From the NCBI RefSeq assembly GCF_000002985.6, contig NC_003280.10, positions 4,398,501 to 4,462,500 on the forward strand: a DNA stretch of 64,000 bases, written 5' to 3'. This DNA is from Caenorhabditis elegans. Lineage: Eukaryota; Nematoda; Chromadorea; Rhabditida; Rhabditidae. A program made the position numbers and the translations under genes. Positions within the stretch are counted from its first letter, which is position 1. Each line of letters begins with the position of its first letter. Positions 23,713 through 36,647 of the stretch are shown in pieces. The notes under the pieces were generated by a model. That model made no database searches and was not told the origin of the DNA. It saw nothing but the letters and a program-made list of their open reading frames with translations.

Positions 23713-24125
23713 TCTGAAGCATTCCAAATTTAATTTTTTTCCTTTTTAATATCATTTTCTTTCATGTCTAAATATTTTTCTTTCTTTTTTTAGTGTTGTA
23801 AATGAAATTATGAATTATCAAATTTTTTTTTAAATTTTCGATTTTACGGAAAATCGATAAAAAAACATAATTATTTTCTTCGAAAAAAAAAATGAAAAAA
23901 TGGCCGAAAAATCGAGATTTTTTTTTTTGAAATAAAATCGAAAATTTTTCGATTCTTCGGTTAATTTTTTTGTTTTTCGAATTTCTCTAAATAATTTTTT
24001 TTTGATTTAGCGGTATTTAAAAACAAGGATTTTTTTTGGGAAAAATAGGAGAACAACCAAAAAAAAAAAGTGTGATAAACTTGAAAACAACAACAAATAA
24101 CAAAAGAAAAAACGACGCTGCTGCT
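23713..24125. other. Convergent 3' ends of bpnt-1 and the SOF1 homologue
   Basis: The two genes converge here with 413 bp between stop codons. The sequence is T-rich then A-rich, with AAATCG/CGATTT repeats near 23830-23960. No coding signal. Confidence 0.7.
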
Positions 24126-26394
24126 TCACATTTCGGCATCTCCAACCATAATCTTCTGAGTCTGTGGCAGATATGATTCCTCCTCGTCGAGTCCAGCGGC
24201 TTTTGCTCGTCGGAAATCTCGTCGTCCGCGGGCGTCTCTGATAAGCTTGTGCTCCTTGGCGGCTCTGAAAATTGTTTAGTTTTGCTTTGGAATTTCCACA
24301 AAATGTTGTTTTTCCAAAACGAACATTAGTGAGAAAATACAGAAAATCACTTGATTTCTCTGAAAATAATATTATTTTCAGCAGCATAAATGCTATTTTC
24401 AGAGAAATCAAGTGATTTTCTTCATTTTGGCACTATTTTTCAGTGTAATTGGCCAAAAATTCTGAATTTTTTCTGCAAAAAACCCACGTGAAAATATGTC
24501 TTGGCACATTGCGATGCTTTGCGATTCTTCGTACTTCTGGATGGTTCTTATAGGTATCTCGAAGTTTTTCATTATAAGCGAAAGCTTGTTTCTCTCGTTT
24601 TGTGAGTGGTCCAAGCTTCTCCGCGGCATTCGCTTTCCAGACACGAATATTCATTTCGTTACTTCCAGATAGAACGAATTTCGAATCAGCAGACCAGAGT
24701 ACGGAGAGGACTGAGGCCATTCGTTTTGTGTAGTAGACGTCTCTGAAATTGTAGAATTCGAATTAATTCTAATTTTGAAGTTTATATTTTAAAATTTTGG
24801 AGTGCTAGATTAGGGGTGGGCGGCAAACGATTTTTCCAGCAAATCACCAAATTGCCGGAATTGACTATTCCGGCAAATCGGCAAACTGGCAAATTGGTGG
24901 AATTGCACTTTTTTTTTTGGAAATTCCGGCAAAATCGGCAACTTGCCACAATTCAAAATTTCCGAGAAATCAGAAATCTGGTGAATTTCTGGCAGATCAG
25001 AAATCTGGCAAATCGGCAACTTGCCACAAATCAAAATTTCCGGCAAATCAGAAATCCGACGAATTTCCGAAATTGAATATTTCCGGCAAATCGGCAACTT
25101 CCCACAAATCAAAATTTCCGGCAAATCGGTAATCCGGCAAATTGGTGGAATTAAGAATTTCAGGCAAATCGGCAATTTGCCGAAAATTAAAATTTCCGAA
25201 AAATCAGAAATCTGGTGAATTTCCAAAATTGAATATTTCCGGCAAATCGGCAATTTGCCGAAAATGACAAAAAATTTGCCGAGCGGCACATGCCGCTATC
25301 CCTGTTCTAGATTGCCGATCTACAATATTTTCAGCAATTAATATTCACCTGCTAGTCATATCTCTAGCCTTAAACAATCTAATAGATCTATCATATCCAG
25401 CAGCCACAAATTCTTGACCAGTCGGCGAATAGTCGACATCAAGCACAGCAGACGTGAATCCCTGATGAGATTGAACAGGATGTTCCATATATCTCATATC
25501 AAATGTGTACAGGCTATAGTCCTCGCTAGCCACCGTGAAGTTATAGGCCTCCATCGGATTCCACGAGATCTTATTCGGACGCATTTTCATCGTCACCTTC
25601 TTCAGTGGAACGTCTTGTCGCGTGTCGAGCACGTAAATCGAACGATCTGAGCGGGCGCCAACGATCACGTTCTCTTCGACTGGATTCGCTCGGCATGTGT
25701 GAATTGTGTCAGTGCCGAGATTATAACTGCGTAGTGGTGTCTCACGATACGGCTTCCAAACACTAATATCTTCTCCACAAGTGACAAAATCCGAGGAGAA
25801 TGAGAGATGAGAGACTCCATACACAATTCCATCCATTGCAATTGAATGGGCCGGCGTTTTCTGTTGTCCTTCGATCTTCCAATATTTGAGTTGATTGTCC
25901 TGTCCAACAGTTACAAAGTTTTCTCCATTATTATTATCAATTGAAATATCATTAACAAGTCCTCGATGTGCGTCTAAAGTTGCTTGACACTCTCTGGAAG
26001 CCAAATTCCAGATTTTTACTTGACCATCTCGGGCGCCGGAGAAAACTGTGGATGGGCGATCTGGAAAATTGAAAAATATTTTTTTCTAGAGATTTTCAAG
26101 AAAAATCAATTACTCGGATGCTTTGCAAGAACTTGAACTCCGTCGACATGGCCGTCAAGACTCGCAACGAATGGTTTAGCGAAAACTCGCTCCAATTTCG
26201 TGGCATTTAGAGCACGTGTGTATTCAACTTGAGATCTGAATGGGTCCGCTGGTGTGTTGAAGTTTCGAACGACTGGAAACATTGAATTAATATATGAAAT
26301 TATAAAATACTAGGAAAATCTTACTTTTGTTCCTTTTGTCCGTGGTTTCTCTTTGATAAGTGTTTGGATTTCGAGAAATCACCTTGATTTTCAT
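24126..26394 (-). CDS. WD-repeat SOF1/DCAF13 (WDSOF1) homologue
   Basis: WD-repeat protein of the U3 snoRNP/small-subunit processome (yeast Sof1, human DCAF13), needed in the nucleolus for 18S rRNA maturation; from memory this is ZK430.7. Exons in transcript order: 26325-26394, 26114-26272, 25349-26060, 24488-24742, 24126-24264, giving 444 residues; human DCAF13 is 445. It starts MKIKVISRNP, matching the family start. WD blades are clear in FSGARDGQVKIWNLAS, VTVGQDNQLKYWK, FVAAGYDRSIRLFKARD and VLSGSNEMNIRVWK. The C-terminal helical SOF1 domain reads REKQAFAYNEKLRDTYKNH and then HRNVPRHIF. Phases agree at every junction. It is divergent from toe-1 across 316 bp. Confidence 0.93.
24341..24421. 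repeat. Perfect 27 bp-arm hairpin in the last intron of the SOF1 homologue
   Basis: 24341-24367 and 24395-24421 are exact reverse complements (core ATCACTTGATTTCTCTGAAA), with a 27 bp loop. Confidence 0.85.
24820..25290. repeat. GGCAAATCGGCAAATTGCC-type degenerate repeat
   Basis: The intron 24743-25348 is filled with variants of TTCCGGCAAATCGGCAA and its inverted form. The same family recurs at 31970-32290 and 45535-45950. Spurious ORFs arise from it on both strands. Confidence 0.85.
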
Positions 26395-26710
26395 TTTGTT
26401 ACCTGAAAAAAATCACTTAAATTTCGAGGAAAATTACGAAAAGCTTTTCTTATATAAAAACAATAAAAAAGAAAAAATTTAAGTGTCGTAAAGTGTGGTG
26501 TGCGGTCCGCAAACTTGCGTGCGGTGTTCACGTACCGCGCCCTAAACTCGAAAATTTATTTTTTATTCTAATTATTTTTTTGTAATTTTCGCATTTTTAA
26601 GCGCAATTTTCTTTCTTTGAACAGTTTTTTTTTTGTTTCAAAAATTAAATAAAATTACCATTTTTCAGAATTGTTGTCTGTTATTTCTCCAAACCCCGGG
26701 TATCATAAGA
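26395..26710. promoter_or_regulatory. Bidirectional upstream region of the SOF1 homologue and toe-1
   Basis: 316 bp separate the two start codons of divergent processome genes, so both promoters must lie in or overlap this stretch. TTTTTCAG at about 26661-26668 upstream of the toe-1 ATG could be a 5' UTR or trans-splice acceptor. A GC-richer block (about 26495-26545, TGCGGTCCGCAAACTTGCGT) is a common C. elegans repeat piece. Confidence 0.55.
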
Positions 26711-29700
26711 ATGGCGACGTCGTTGACAAGCCAGTTGGAAAATTTGAGAACATCGGCCGCTCGTCACTTGACGGTTGAGAAGCGCCATGTTTCTTTATTG
26801 TTCGATAGAAAAGAAGCCAATAAACTATCAAATGAGACCGCTCACAGAATTGGTAAGAGCTTCGAGAATTTAATTTATTTATTCTTTATTATTTCAGGAG
26901 TTGCGGGACTCGAGCAAATGAAGAGAATCGACCCAGTTTTTGATACAGAATTCGCCAACGATCTATTCTCTGAAGAGCGTGTAGACTTTGTCAGGTCAAT
27001 GCTCGAAAAAGGCGCCAATGAAGAGCTCAACAAACAAATCGAAAAGCTTCTTCTGGAACTTTCTCCGTATCTACAACATTTCGCTTGCCAACAAGTTCTT
27101 GAATTCCTGATCCACACTTATCAAATCTACTCTTTCAACGCCGAGACGCTTCTTCTCACTTTTCTCCCATTCCACGAGACCAAAGTCTACTCCAGACTTC
27201 TCCGTATTCTGGATTTTGACTGGAAAAGATCGAAAGAATGGCAATTTATGCAGCAATTCACGAAGACGGAGACACCAATCCCATTCACTTCAATCGCAAG
27301 AGCCACGTTGTCAAGCAAGCATTCGATTATTACCTGTATCACGGATCACATCAGACATGCTGTTGAGATTGTTGGAAGTGACTATTTGGAAATTAAACAT
27401 CCTATTCTCTTCAATTTTCACGCGAAATTGTTGTTGAGCATGTTCACGGATCCAGAAAAAGTCGACGAAATGATGCTTGCCAAGTTGATGCCGTTCATCG
27501 AAAATGGAATTAAAAGCCCAATGAAATCTTTCCGTTACTCTGCAATGGTTGTCATCTCCCAGCTGGTGTTGACGGTGAAGCTCAAGGATGAGGTTTTGAA
27601 CTCAATGTGCAAGCTGCTGATCACAAAAATGCGATCGGACACCGCAGCAGCTTCACTTTCGACTCTGATGGTTGTTTTCCAGCAGCAAAACGTGCAGAGT
27701 TTGTCGAAGAATACGCTGAAGAAGCTGCTCCGCCACGAGGAAGGCATTGATGTCTGGAAGATTCTGAAGGAACTCTCAGAGCGTACAGATACGACAAAGT
27801 TCTTCAATGTTCTGTGGAAAGAACTTATTGTGTTGTCAAAAGATGCAGAATCTGAAGATAATACCTTGGCGATTGATGTTCTTATAGAAACTATTGAAGA
27901 TGCTTCGATTTTGACTGGAGATCAAGCTGGAACAATCTTGAAGCTGATCCTTCAGGAAGGAATGGACGGAAATATTTTCGATAATAAGAAGAAGCTGAAA
28001 TCGAATATTCGAGCTATTGGAATGCGATTTGCGAAGCAATTTGATGCGATTCACGCCGAATTGAAGGCTAAGGACAAGAAAACCTTGAAAAATGTGCTCA
28101 AAGAATACCAAATTGAAGATATTGTGCAATTCGCCAGTGAAGCTGTCGCTGCCACTCAATCTGAGGAATCTATTGAAATTATTTCCGAGGAAGCTCCATC
28201 TTCCAAGAAAATCAAGCTCACCGCTTCAGAAAAAGCTCAAAAGCTGGCTCAAAGTTCAGAATTCGCGAAACGAGAAGTTTTCTCCGGTGACCCGATCAAT
28301 AAGGCGACCGAATGGTTGAACGGAGAGAAATGGGACAAAGTCGAATGGGCTCTGAATGAGATGGCTCAACGAGGAGAGAAATATTTCAGTCGTAAGGTGG
28401 AAGATGACGTCGAGCAATTTGTGTTGGAGATTGTGAAGGTTGTCGGTGTTGGAGGAGTCAAACAGATTGATGGAGGCAGTGTTAAGGCTGCGTTGGCTGG
28501 GGTAATTTTTGTCGAATTTCACTATATCAGCCCTAAAAAGTCCGAATTTCCAGCTTGAAAATTTGAATGGCAAATCAAAATTTCGAAAAAAAAAACCAAT
28601 TTTTGAACTAAAATTTGAAATTTCCCCAAATTTTCCGTGTCGTAGAAGCTGGAGCACAGTTTTTATCGATTTATCCCACATTAATTGCATATTTTGGTCA
28701 TTTTTTTTCTCGCCGTAATTCGTTATATATTTAGGCATATTATAAGTAGATAAGCTCCGAAATTACCAAAATTGGGTGCCAATCTGCCTAAAATTTGGCA
28801 AAATCAACAAATTTAGGAGACAGTTCGATAAAAACTGTGCGAAATTTCAGATTTTAGCAAAATTTAGCTCTTTTTTTCGAAAATTGACATTTTTTGAGAG
28901 GTCTCAGTACGAAATTTGATTGTTTCCTGTTAATTTTAGTATAATTAAGCAAACTAACACAAAATCTTCACCCAATTAATCTGATTTTCAATTTTTCTAT
29001 TTCAGGCCAACCTCAACCCCCAATTCGTCGCTGACCTGCTCACCAAATTCGATGGAGTCTCGGAAATTGCTCCAAAACGAACCAAGGGTGCTCAGAAGAA
29101 GAATCTCGTCGAAAAAACGTTTGGAACCGAAGAATCATGGGAAGCGTTCAATCAACGTGTCGTATTTGTGTTGGATCTTCTGAATGCTCGTCAAATTATT
29201 CCGTCGAGTGAAAAGGTTCTTGCTGCTCTCTTTGCAGTTGTTAAGCAGTGAGTTTTATTTATTAGAAATTGAATTTAAACAATAAAATTAAAATAATTTC
29301 AGAGTGAACTCCAAATCCGACGTGGAAAGCTCGTCATACCAGCAGCATCTCGCTGTGAATGCCATTCGAAAGATCCTTGAACATCCTGAAAAGACAAAGA
29401 TCGGAGCGTCGGAAGTCGACATGGATTGTGTTATCGAAACGATGCGATCCACTCACAATCATCACCTCCTTCGAGATTGTCTCCGTTTGATTGTGGCCGC
29501 TGCCAAGCACACCCCCAATTCAGTGGTGAAGCACGTGATGTCTGTATTCACGTTCATGGGAAATGGAATGCTTCGAAAAGACAATGAATTGACACTTTCA
29601 ATCGTCGAAAAGACTGTCGAATCGCTGTTCTCAACGATCATTAATAGTTCTGGACAAGCGGTGCTCACCAAGCAACAGCAAACCGAGAAGCTCATCGAGT

Positions 29701-32700
29701 TGGCTCGGCTCTTCGCCGCGAGTGCTATAGATATCCCAGCACATCGTCGAGCAAGAATCGCACAAGCCATCGCTAGAGCTGTTCAAGCAGAGAATGCATC
29801 GACTGTTGTGCTGGTGTTGGTGTCCAGTTTCTGTGCTCGCTGGCAGAGATCTTCAGATGCAGCTGCTCAGGAAGCAATGAAGCGAGGATCGGATCAAGAT
29901 GCTTATGATGATTTAGCAATTGAACTTCTCAGTGCTCTCAATCCATTCGAGCAGCTTTCAAGTGTCCTCGAGATGTGTGAATATGTGCGTCGTCTTGGAG
30001 GTGATAAGCCAGCGAAGTCCACCACCACCAAGAAGGATCTGGACACGATGATCTTCGATCGAACAGCTCAGACTTTGCCGAGAATTCGACATTTCCGATA
30101 TGTAGTGGTCACTCTTATCTCGAGAATCTTCTCAAATCGAGTATTGATTGAAAGATTAGCTGCGTATGATGACGAGGAGCTTCTGAAGAATGCATTACCA
30201 CTTGGAAAGAGGCTTATCGAGTGCTCCGTTGAGCTGGATGAGTTTGCGAACAAGGAAGCCAATGATCAAGATGGATCAGATCCACAAGCTCAAAGATATT
30301 GGGTTGCATTCGCGTCAAGAACCGAGGTGGTCAGTGAGAAGCTGAGACACTTGCTTCCAGGAGGTGTAGCCGCTCGTCTCATCGCTGATGTTCTTCAAGA
30401 GTGTGTTAATGACAAGAAGATGTCGTATAAGATGTGCGAGAAAGTCCTGCAACTCGCGAACATCAAGCTCGGACACGATCGTTACCTATTCGCCGATAGT
30501 GGAATCAACGAGAAGGAGCTTATCACGTTGGCTCAGGCTCTCAACAAGTTTATCGTTGCCGAGACGAAGAGTGAGGAGAAGATGAGAATGTGCCAGAATT
30601 CTGCGTATACGTTGAAGTTGATCGCGAAGAATCTTCCGTCACAATCGGAATCGCTAGTTCTCGCAGATACAATGCAACGGTGTGTGAGCATTGTGAGCCA
30701 ATATCAGAAGCTCGACGAGAATTTGACTGGAAATGTGCTTCTTCTTGCCGGAGAGCTCATTCGTTCGCATAATATGAGATCTACGATTCATCATGCGACA
30801 AGTCTTTTGAAGACGTGTCTAGCAACTGTTCAGGAGTGTATCGCCAGATTCTCGAAGCCTCAGTATGATTCTGCAGCATCTCCAGGATCATCGGTGGCAG
30901 GTGGACGTGGAAATCGAGGTCACCGAATCAGACAACAATCACTGGGAGGAAACAAGTTTGGAAGTGATACCTTATTGGTACGGCAGAGTTTGTTACACTA
31001 AAAATAGCTCGAAAAACCTGAAATTTGGCTTAAAGTGTCATTTTTCTGGAGCATTTTTTCGAGTTTTGCCTGAAATTTGGAAATTTTTCAGTCAAAATTG
31101 GCGAAATTTGAATTTTTCGGTTAAAACTGCCACTTTTTCTGGAAAAAAATCCCAATTTTTAAAGCTAAGAGTTAAAGCTTTAAAGCTGAAACTGAATTTT
31201 TTGGAAAAAATAAATAATTTTCAGATTTAAATGACGATTTTTGTCAAATTGTGTAATAAATCTACAATTTGAGGCGAAAAACGTCATTTAAACTCGAAAA
31301 TTTGATGATTTTCACAGAAAATTAACAATTTTAACTTCAATTTTTTAGATTTTCTTCCAGACAATTGATAAATTTCGCCTGAAATTTGTAGATTCTGCCC
31401 TTTTAACTCAATTTTTTTCAATCTTCAATTTTCCAGATCTGCTCCCTAACATGCATCCAACGAGTCTACGATCAATTCGCCTCATTCGTCGTTGAATCGA
31501 CTGGTGACGTCATCATTCGATATTGTCGGCTTATTGCTCGATTCGGAGATCCATCGGAGCTCCTGGCTCTCAATCAACCATCTTCTAGCACAACAGCAGC
31601 ATTCCAAGGAGGATCACAGACTAGTGGATTTGGAAGTAAAACTGGAATCCATCATCGTCTATCGTTGATTCGTCGTTCATTGCTTTCTATCGAACTTCGC
31701 GTGCTTCCTGCTCATATTGTGAAGACGGTTGGAGAGTTGAAGACTGAAAAGGTATCAGTTTACAAAAATTTGAATTCCCCGCCGAAAATTGACTAAAAAG
31801 CCGAAAAATTGACTAAAAAAGTGCCAAATTTCTTGCCAAATTTCGAAAATAAAATTATTTGAGAAATTTCTGAAAAATCAAATTTTTTAGTTACAAAAAA
31901 AATCAGTTTTTTTGGTGTCATTTTGAGTATAATAAAAACGCGAAAGAAAAAATTCTGGCTGTTGTCGTTTTTCGGCAAATCAACAAGAATTTTCCGGAAG
32001 TTTTCAATTCTGGCAATTCGCCGGAAATTTTCGGCAGTTGCCTTTTTTCCGGCAAATTCGGTAAATCGCCTATTTGCCAGAAATTTCAAATCCGGCAATT
32101 TGTCGATTTGCCGGAAATTTAAATTCCGCCAAATTTTCGATTTGCTGGAAATTTAAAGTTCCGGCAATTTGCCGAAAATTTAAATTCCGGCATTGTGCCG
32201 ATTTGCCAGAAGTTTTCAATCCCGGCAATTTGCTGATTTGCCGGAAATTTAAATTCCGGCAATTTGTTGATTTGCCAGAAATTTTCAAAATATAAATTTG
32301 CTCTAAATTTACAGAAGGCTCTCAGTGCTCTATTCAACTTGCTCACTGGATACATCGAAACTCAACATCAACAGAAGCCGGAAATCCTCCGTAAATCAGT
32401 AATTCAGCTCAGAAGAACCTTCGTCAGTGATGTCATCACTCCAACATTGATTGTCAGAAGTCAAGAACGTCAATCGGATCAATTTGAGAATGTTGAAAAG
32501 CTCGAGCACACTGTCTTCAATTTCGTTATCTCCATTGCCAGTATTCTCAGTGAAGTGGAATTCCGTACAGTCGTCAATGAGCTCGTCGCTTGGGCTGAGC
32601 CGGGTCTCGAAGCGAAGGCTGATTTGGCAGCCAGACTTCGACTCGTTTCACTTCTCCACTTTGCCAATGATCTCTACACTTCGTTCAACTCGTTGGCTCT

Positions 32701-33997
32701 TCCATATTTCGGTCGAATTTTGGAAATTTCTGCGCTCGTCCTGAAGAAATGCAATGCGACGCTGCTGCTCGGAACAGATGAGCTGTTGTTGAGTGGAAAA
32801 CGAGGATCAATTGAGGCATTAGAGACGGATCTGGCACTGACACTTGCGATTGATGTCATTTCGAATGCTGCTAGGCACAGAGACTTTTTCACTGTGTGAG
32901 TTGAAGTTGGAGCAGCTCACCGAAAAAAAAATTCGACAAAAAAAAAGAAGATAAAATCAAGTTTTTCTCCTCTACCCGGCTAAAAAATAGCCTTTTTAAA
33001 AAACTTTTTTGGCCGAAAAAAACCGAAAAATACATTATTGAAATTGTATTATTTAAGGTATTATTTATTTATTTCAAAATCTATTAAAAAAGAAAACTTC
33101 TAAATTTTTAATATACCTCAGTTTTCAACTATCAAAATTTTAAAAATCGATTCAAAAAATTATTTCAATGATATCATACTCAAAAATTCCCTATTTTCCA
33201 AGAATTTGGAAATTCTTCACAACTTTGACTGGACTTTTTTGAAAAATATAGGATTTTCTAGACCTCAAATCTCAAATCATCTGTAATTTTTATCAATTTT
33301 GCAGTGATCGTTGTCAATTGGTGTCGGATGTGATAGTCAATGAATTGGTTAACACGAAGGTTGAAGGCCATGAGAAACGTTGTTCCGATCACCTGGTTCC
33401 AGCCATCTACCGTATCGGAAATGCTGATCCGGACAGCTTCCCAGAGCTTCTGAATAAGATAATGCTCAAGACAAGAGATTCGAGAGCAAAGATCCGTTAT
33501 CGTGCTCTCATTGTTCTCGAGTTGTTGATCAAGGAGATCGGAGATGGAGTACAACCGCATCTTTCGATTCTTCTTCCGTTCCTTAATGAGCTTATTGAAG
33601 GTTTGTTTCGGAAATTTTGTAAAAATTACAATAATTCATTCATACCAAGAGATTCATCGTAATTTTTTTCTTTTTTTTCAGGAGAAATCGATAAATCAAA
33701 AAAAAAGTTTAGAAAGTTAACCATAAAATCCAATTTTTATTAGAATTATTTTCAAAATCCTTAATTTTTTAGTTAAAAACTGTAATTACTATATGAAACA
33801 AGCTTACATAAAAGTTATGAAAATCCACTTTTTTCTCGATTTTCTTGTCCTGAAGATCAAATTATTTGCCTATTATCCTTTAAAATTTTAAATTTCCAGA
33901 TGAGAACAAACAAGTCGAGGCACAATGTCAAAAGGTTATCAATTCTCTTCAACACAAATTCGGAGAGACATTCTGGAGTGGCGGTTCATCGGCTTAA
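26711..33997 (+). CDS. toe-1: TOE-1, HEATR1/UTP10 homologue
   Basis: Large HEAT-repeat protein of the small-subunit processome (yeast Utp10, human HEATR1), acting in pre-rRNA transcription and 18S processing; TOE-1 was named as a target of ERK kinase MPK-1. Exons: 26711-26852, 26898-28501, 29006-29247, 29303-30977, 31437-31751, 32315-32895, 33305-33600, 33900-33997, in phase, 1650 residues. The start MATSLTSQLENLR matches the conserved N-terminus of the family. Helical HEAT-type repeats run throughout. The C-terminal BP28CT-type region includes IRYRALIVLELLIKEIGDG and LLPFLNELIED. Readthrough of the donor at 30978 gives a false stop at 31001. Intron 31752-32314 contains the GGCAAATCGG repeat. 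Confidence 0.95.
31970..32290. repeat. GGCAAATCGGCAAATTGCC-type repeat in a toe-1 intron
   Basis: Tandem variants of TTTGCCGGAAATTTAAATTC in the intron before the exon at 32315. Same family as 24820-25290 and 45535-45950. Confidence 0.85.
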
Positions 33998-34902
33998 ATC
34001 AAAATATTTGTTTTTTTGTTGTTTTAATTGTTGGTTTTGTGTCTTTTTTTCTAGCTGTTTTGGTTTTTAAAATTTTTTTAAATTTTGATGTTTCAATAAA
34101 AATCAATTATAAGAAATTGGCATCTTACGAGGATTTGAAAAAATCCATATTATTCATTAGTGGGCAGCCTTGCCCTAGTAGGATAAGAATAATTCTAATA
34201 TATGTAGGCAAAAATAGATGGATTTTCCAAACTTTGAAAATTCATAAATCTCTTCAAAGTAACTTTTTTTGAACAGTCTTTCAGAAACTTTGTAGTAATT
34301 TTTAAGCTCTTTCAGAATATACCAACAATATTCTAGTAGGTACAAGATGCTTCACGTAGTTACAGAAATAGTACATTTTCAGCCCTACCTTTTAGTGCGT
34401 ATTTTATTATTTAATGAAAACTACCATTTATAGACAAAAATAGATGGATTTTCGAAATTTTGAAAATTCATAAATCTCTTGTAAATAATTTTTTTTGAAA
34501 TGTCTTTCAGAAACTTTGTAGTAATGTAAGGATTGAAATTTTTGAATAAATTATGAGTTTTATACAACTGTGTGTATATAAAAGGGGGAAAACTTGAAAA
34601 TTATATATCCTACTTTTCAAAACAAATTTTAAAAAAAACTGAATAAATTAATTTGACAAATTTATAACCAACTGACCAAAAAATTATTTGGAACAATTTT
34701 CTGGAAAAAAGCTTTCGAAGAAGTTAATAAATTTTCAAATCCAATTTTACCGGAAGTGTAAAATTTCTCTATTAATTTTTTTGTTTTCCACCTCTCTCTT
34801 GGGCAACTACAAGAACTACATACACTCTCTCATTATCATTCTTATCATCAATTCCTCTTTTCTCTATTTCTTTTTCTCATCCATTTTCTCCAATTTCCCG
34901 TG
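33998..34902. other. Intergenic region toe-1 to the first nuclear receptor
   Basis: It contains a direct duplication of about 95 bp: about 34205-34304 and 34434-34526, both with AATAGATGGATTTTC and TTCAGAAACTTTGTAGTAAT. A TATA-like stretch (GTATATAAAAGGGG) sits near 34574, about 320 bp before the receptor ATG. The pyrimidine-rich block 34780-34890 probably belongs to the receptor promoter or 5' UTR. Confidence 0.55.
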
Positions 34903-36647
34903 ATGGGGCCTCGATCAAAAGGGGAAAATCAATCGAAATGTTCGATTTGTCAAGAATCTGGAGATGGTTTTCACTTTGGAGCAGAAGCTTGCAGGTAAAA
35001 TTTAAATTGTATACAAGACATCGCACAATTTCAGAGCATGTGCTGCATTCTTCCGGAGAAGTATTTCAGAAAATAAATTATATACATGTAGCGGAAATAA
35101 CGATTGTGATGTTACTGTTAGTGAGTAAAAATTAATTGACCTGTTTTGAGCCAAAATTTTGGACTATGTTATAAACTCAAAGGCATTCTGTAAAAAAAAA
35201 CTTCAAAAAAATAAAACATTTTCACTAAGGTCGGGCTTACAAGCCTACATAAGGCTCAGTCTAAGCCTCTAAGCCTAGGCCTAAGCCAGGCAGACAGGCA
35301 AGTCGGCTTGTTCTCTAAGCCCAATTGAAATTATCTATCTTGATTTGTTTAGACATCAGATGCATGTGCCGGGCATGTCGACTTACCAAATGTATCGAAG
35401 TTGGAATGAACCCTGTAGGAGTTCGGCAGAAGCCTGGTAGTTTCCGGAAATCAAAGGAACTCATCTCTCCCAGTTCATCAAATCATGACGAGTTCAGTCG
35501 AATGCCAATACTTTCAAAAATGAAATTGAACTATGAAAATATGAGAAATGCCAGGAAAGCATTGCACAATGAAGTTGGAGAAAATGTATTTGAGGAGAAG
35601 ATTCCAAAAGAAATAAATTATAAAGAATCAGTTCAGCAGGGAATGAAGGATTATACGCTGATGCCTGAATGGGTGTCCTCTTGTTTTGATGAGTTTCGAA
35701 CGTTATCCGCTGATCAGAAAGTGAGTCGGAAAACTTAAATGGCTATTTTAACACATCAAATGTTTCCCTATACCTTGAGGCAAAAGGTAGCCATGTAGGT
35801 AGGCGAAAGGTGCGTAGGTAGGCCCTCAGAAATGTGGCAGACATGTAGGTAGGACATTTGCTAAGGCATGCAGCAGATCTAAATATAGCGGTGCCTTACA
35901 GCCGTACCTACCTGCTTGTCTACCTATTTCATATGCCTACGTAAAATGTCAAAACATTTTTGAGCAAATTGAACAATAATGAGGCTAAAACTAGACATGT
36001 TAAAAATACTTCTATTTTTGAATTTTCCTTTTTTGCAGAATATCTTGTTCCGCAACTCCTACATTCCATTTTTCATGATGGAAACTGCATTTTTAAGTCA
36101 TATCAACAATATGCCGGACTCTGTCATTTTCCCATCTGGAGACTATTGTGACATGAAAAACTTGGAGCGATACTATAATTCTACAAATTTTGAAAAAAAA
36201 ATCAGCACGGAAGATATTGAAAAGTATTAGAAAAGAGATGGTTAAACTTAACGTTTTTTTTTTCAAATTTTCAGCTTGTTCAAGCCGTTCTACGACAATT
36301 ACAAGAGATCTTTGCTCCTCCCAATGATGAATCTTCAAGTTGACATCTATGAATTTCTCACACTTTTTACACTTCTCCACTGGGATACTGGCCTTGTTGA
36401 GATCACCGATGAATGTCTGGAAATTGGCACAAAAGTCAAAGCAGAAGTATTCAAGGAGCTGGATTTCTATTTGACAAATGTGAAGAAAGTCGCAGAGCCA
36501 TCAGTTAGAATAGGGACAATTGTCAACTTACTTCCAGCAGTTCATAAAAGCGTACGGAGAATACAGGATGACATGGAGATGACTAAAGTCTTTAATATTT
36601 TTTCGGCGCCCAATGAGTTTTTTGATCTTGTTACTGGCAATTTCTGA
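34903..36647 (+). CDS. Nuclear hormone receptor, tandem paralogue 1
   Basis: Nuclear hormone receptor of the expanded nematode (HNF4-derived) class, a DNA-binding transcription regulator. Exons: 34903-34994, 35035-35120, 35353-35720, 36039-36223, 36275-36647, giving 367 residues. The two zinc fingers read CSICQESGDGFHFGAEACRA then CAAFFRR (P-box CRACA) and YTCSGNNDCD to CMCRACRLTKC, followed by the family's IEVGMNP. The ligand-binding domain begins near SVQQGMKDYTL and includes RNSYIPFFMMETAFLSH, PSGDYCD, LLLPMMNLQVDIYEFLTLF and LHWDTGL. The C-terminal end NEFFDLVTGNF is the AF-2 position. Intron positions and exon lengths 92/86/185/373 match the two neighbours. Ligand unknown; I do not know the nhr number. 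Confidence 0.93.
35225..35310. repeat. Interstitial telomere-like tract in receptor 1 intron
   Basis: CTAAGCCTCTAAGCCTAGGC and similar units lie just before the exon at 35353. Same family as 365-600. Confidence 0.7.
35760..35945. repeat. GTAGGTAGGC-type minisatellite in receptor 1 intron
   Basis: Variants of ATGTAGGTAGGC and the inverse CTACCTGCCTAC. Related patches occur at about 2885-2945, 38510-38640, 51690-51830, 54000-54060, 55320-55680 and 55830-55930. Confidence 0.7.

Noticed and set aside
30978..31001. Stop codon at 31001 as the end of a shorter HEAT protein
   Set aside because: A donor at 30978 joins in phase to 31437 and continues the HEATR1 homology to 33997.
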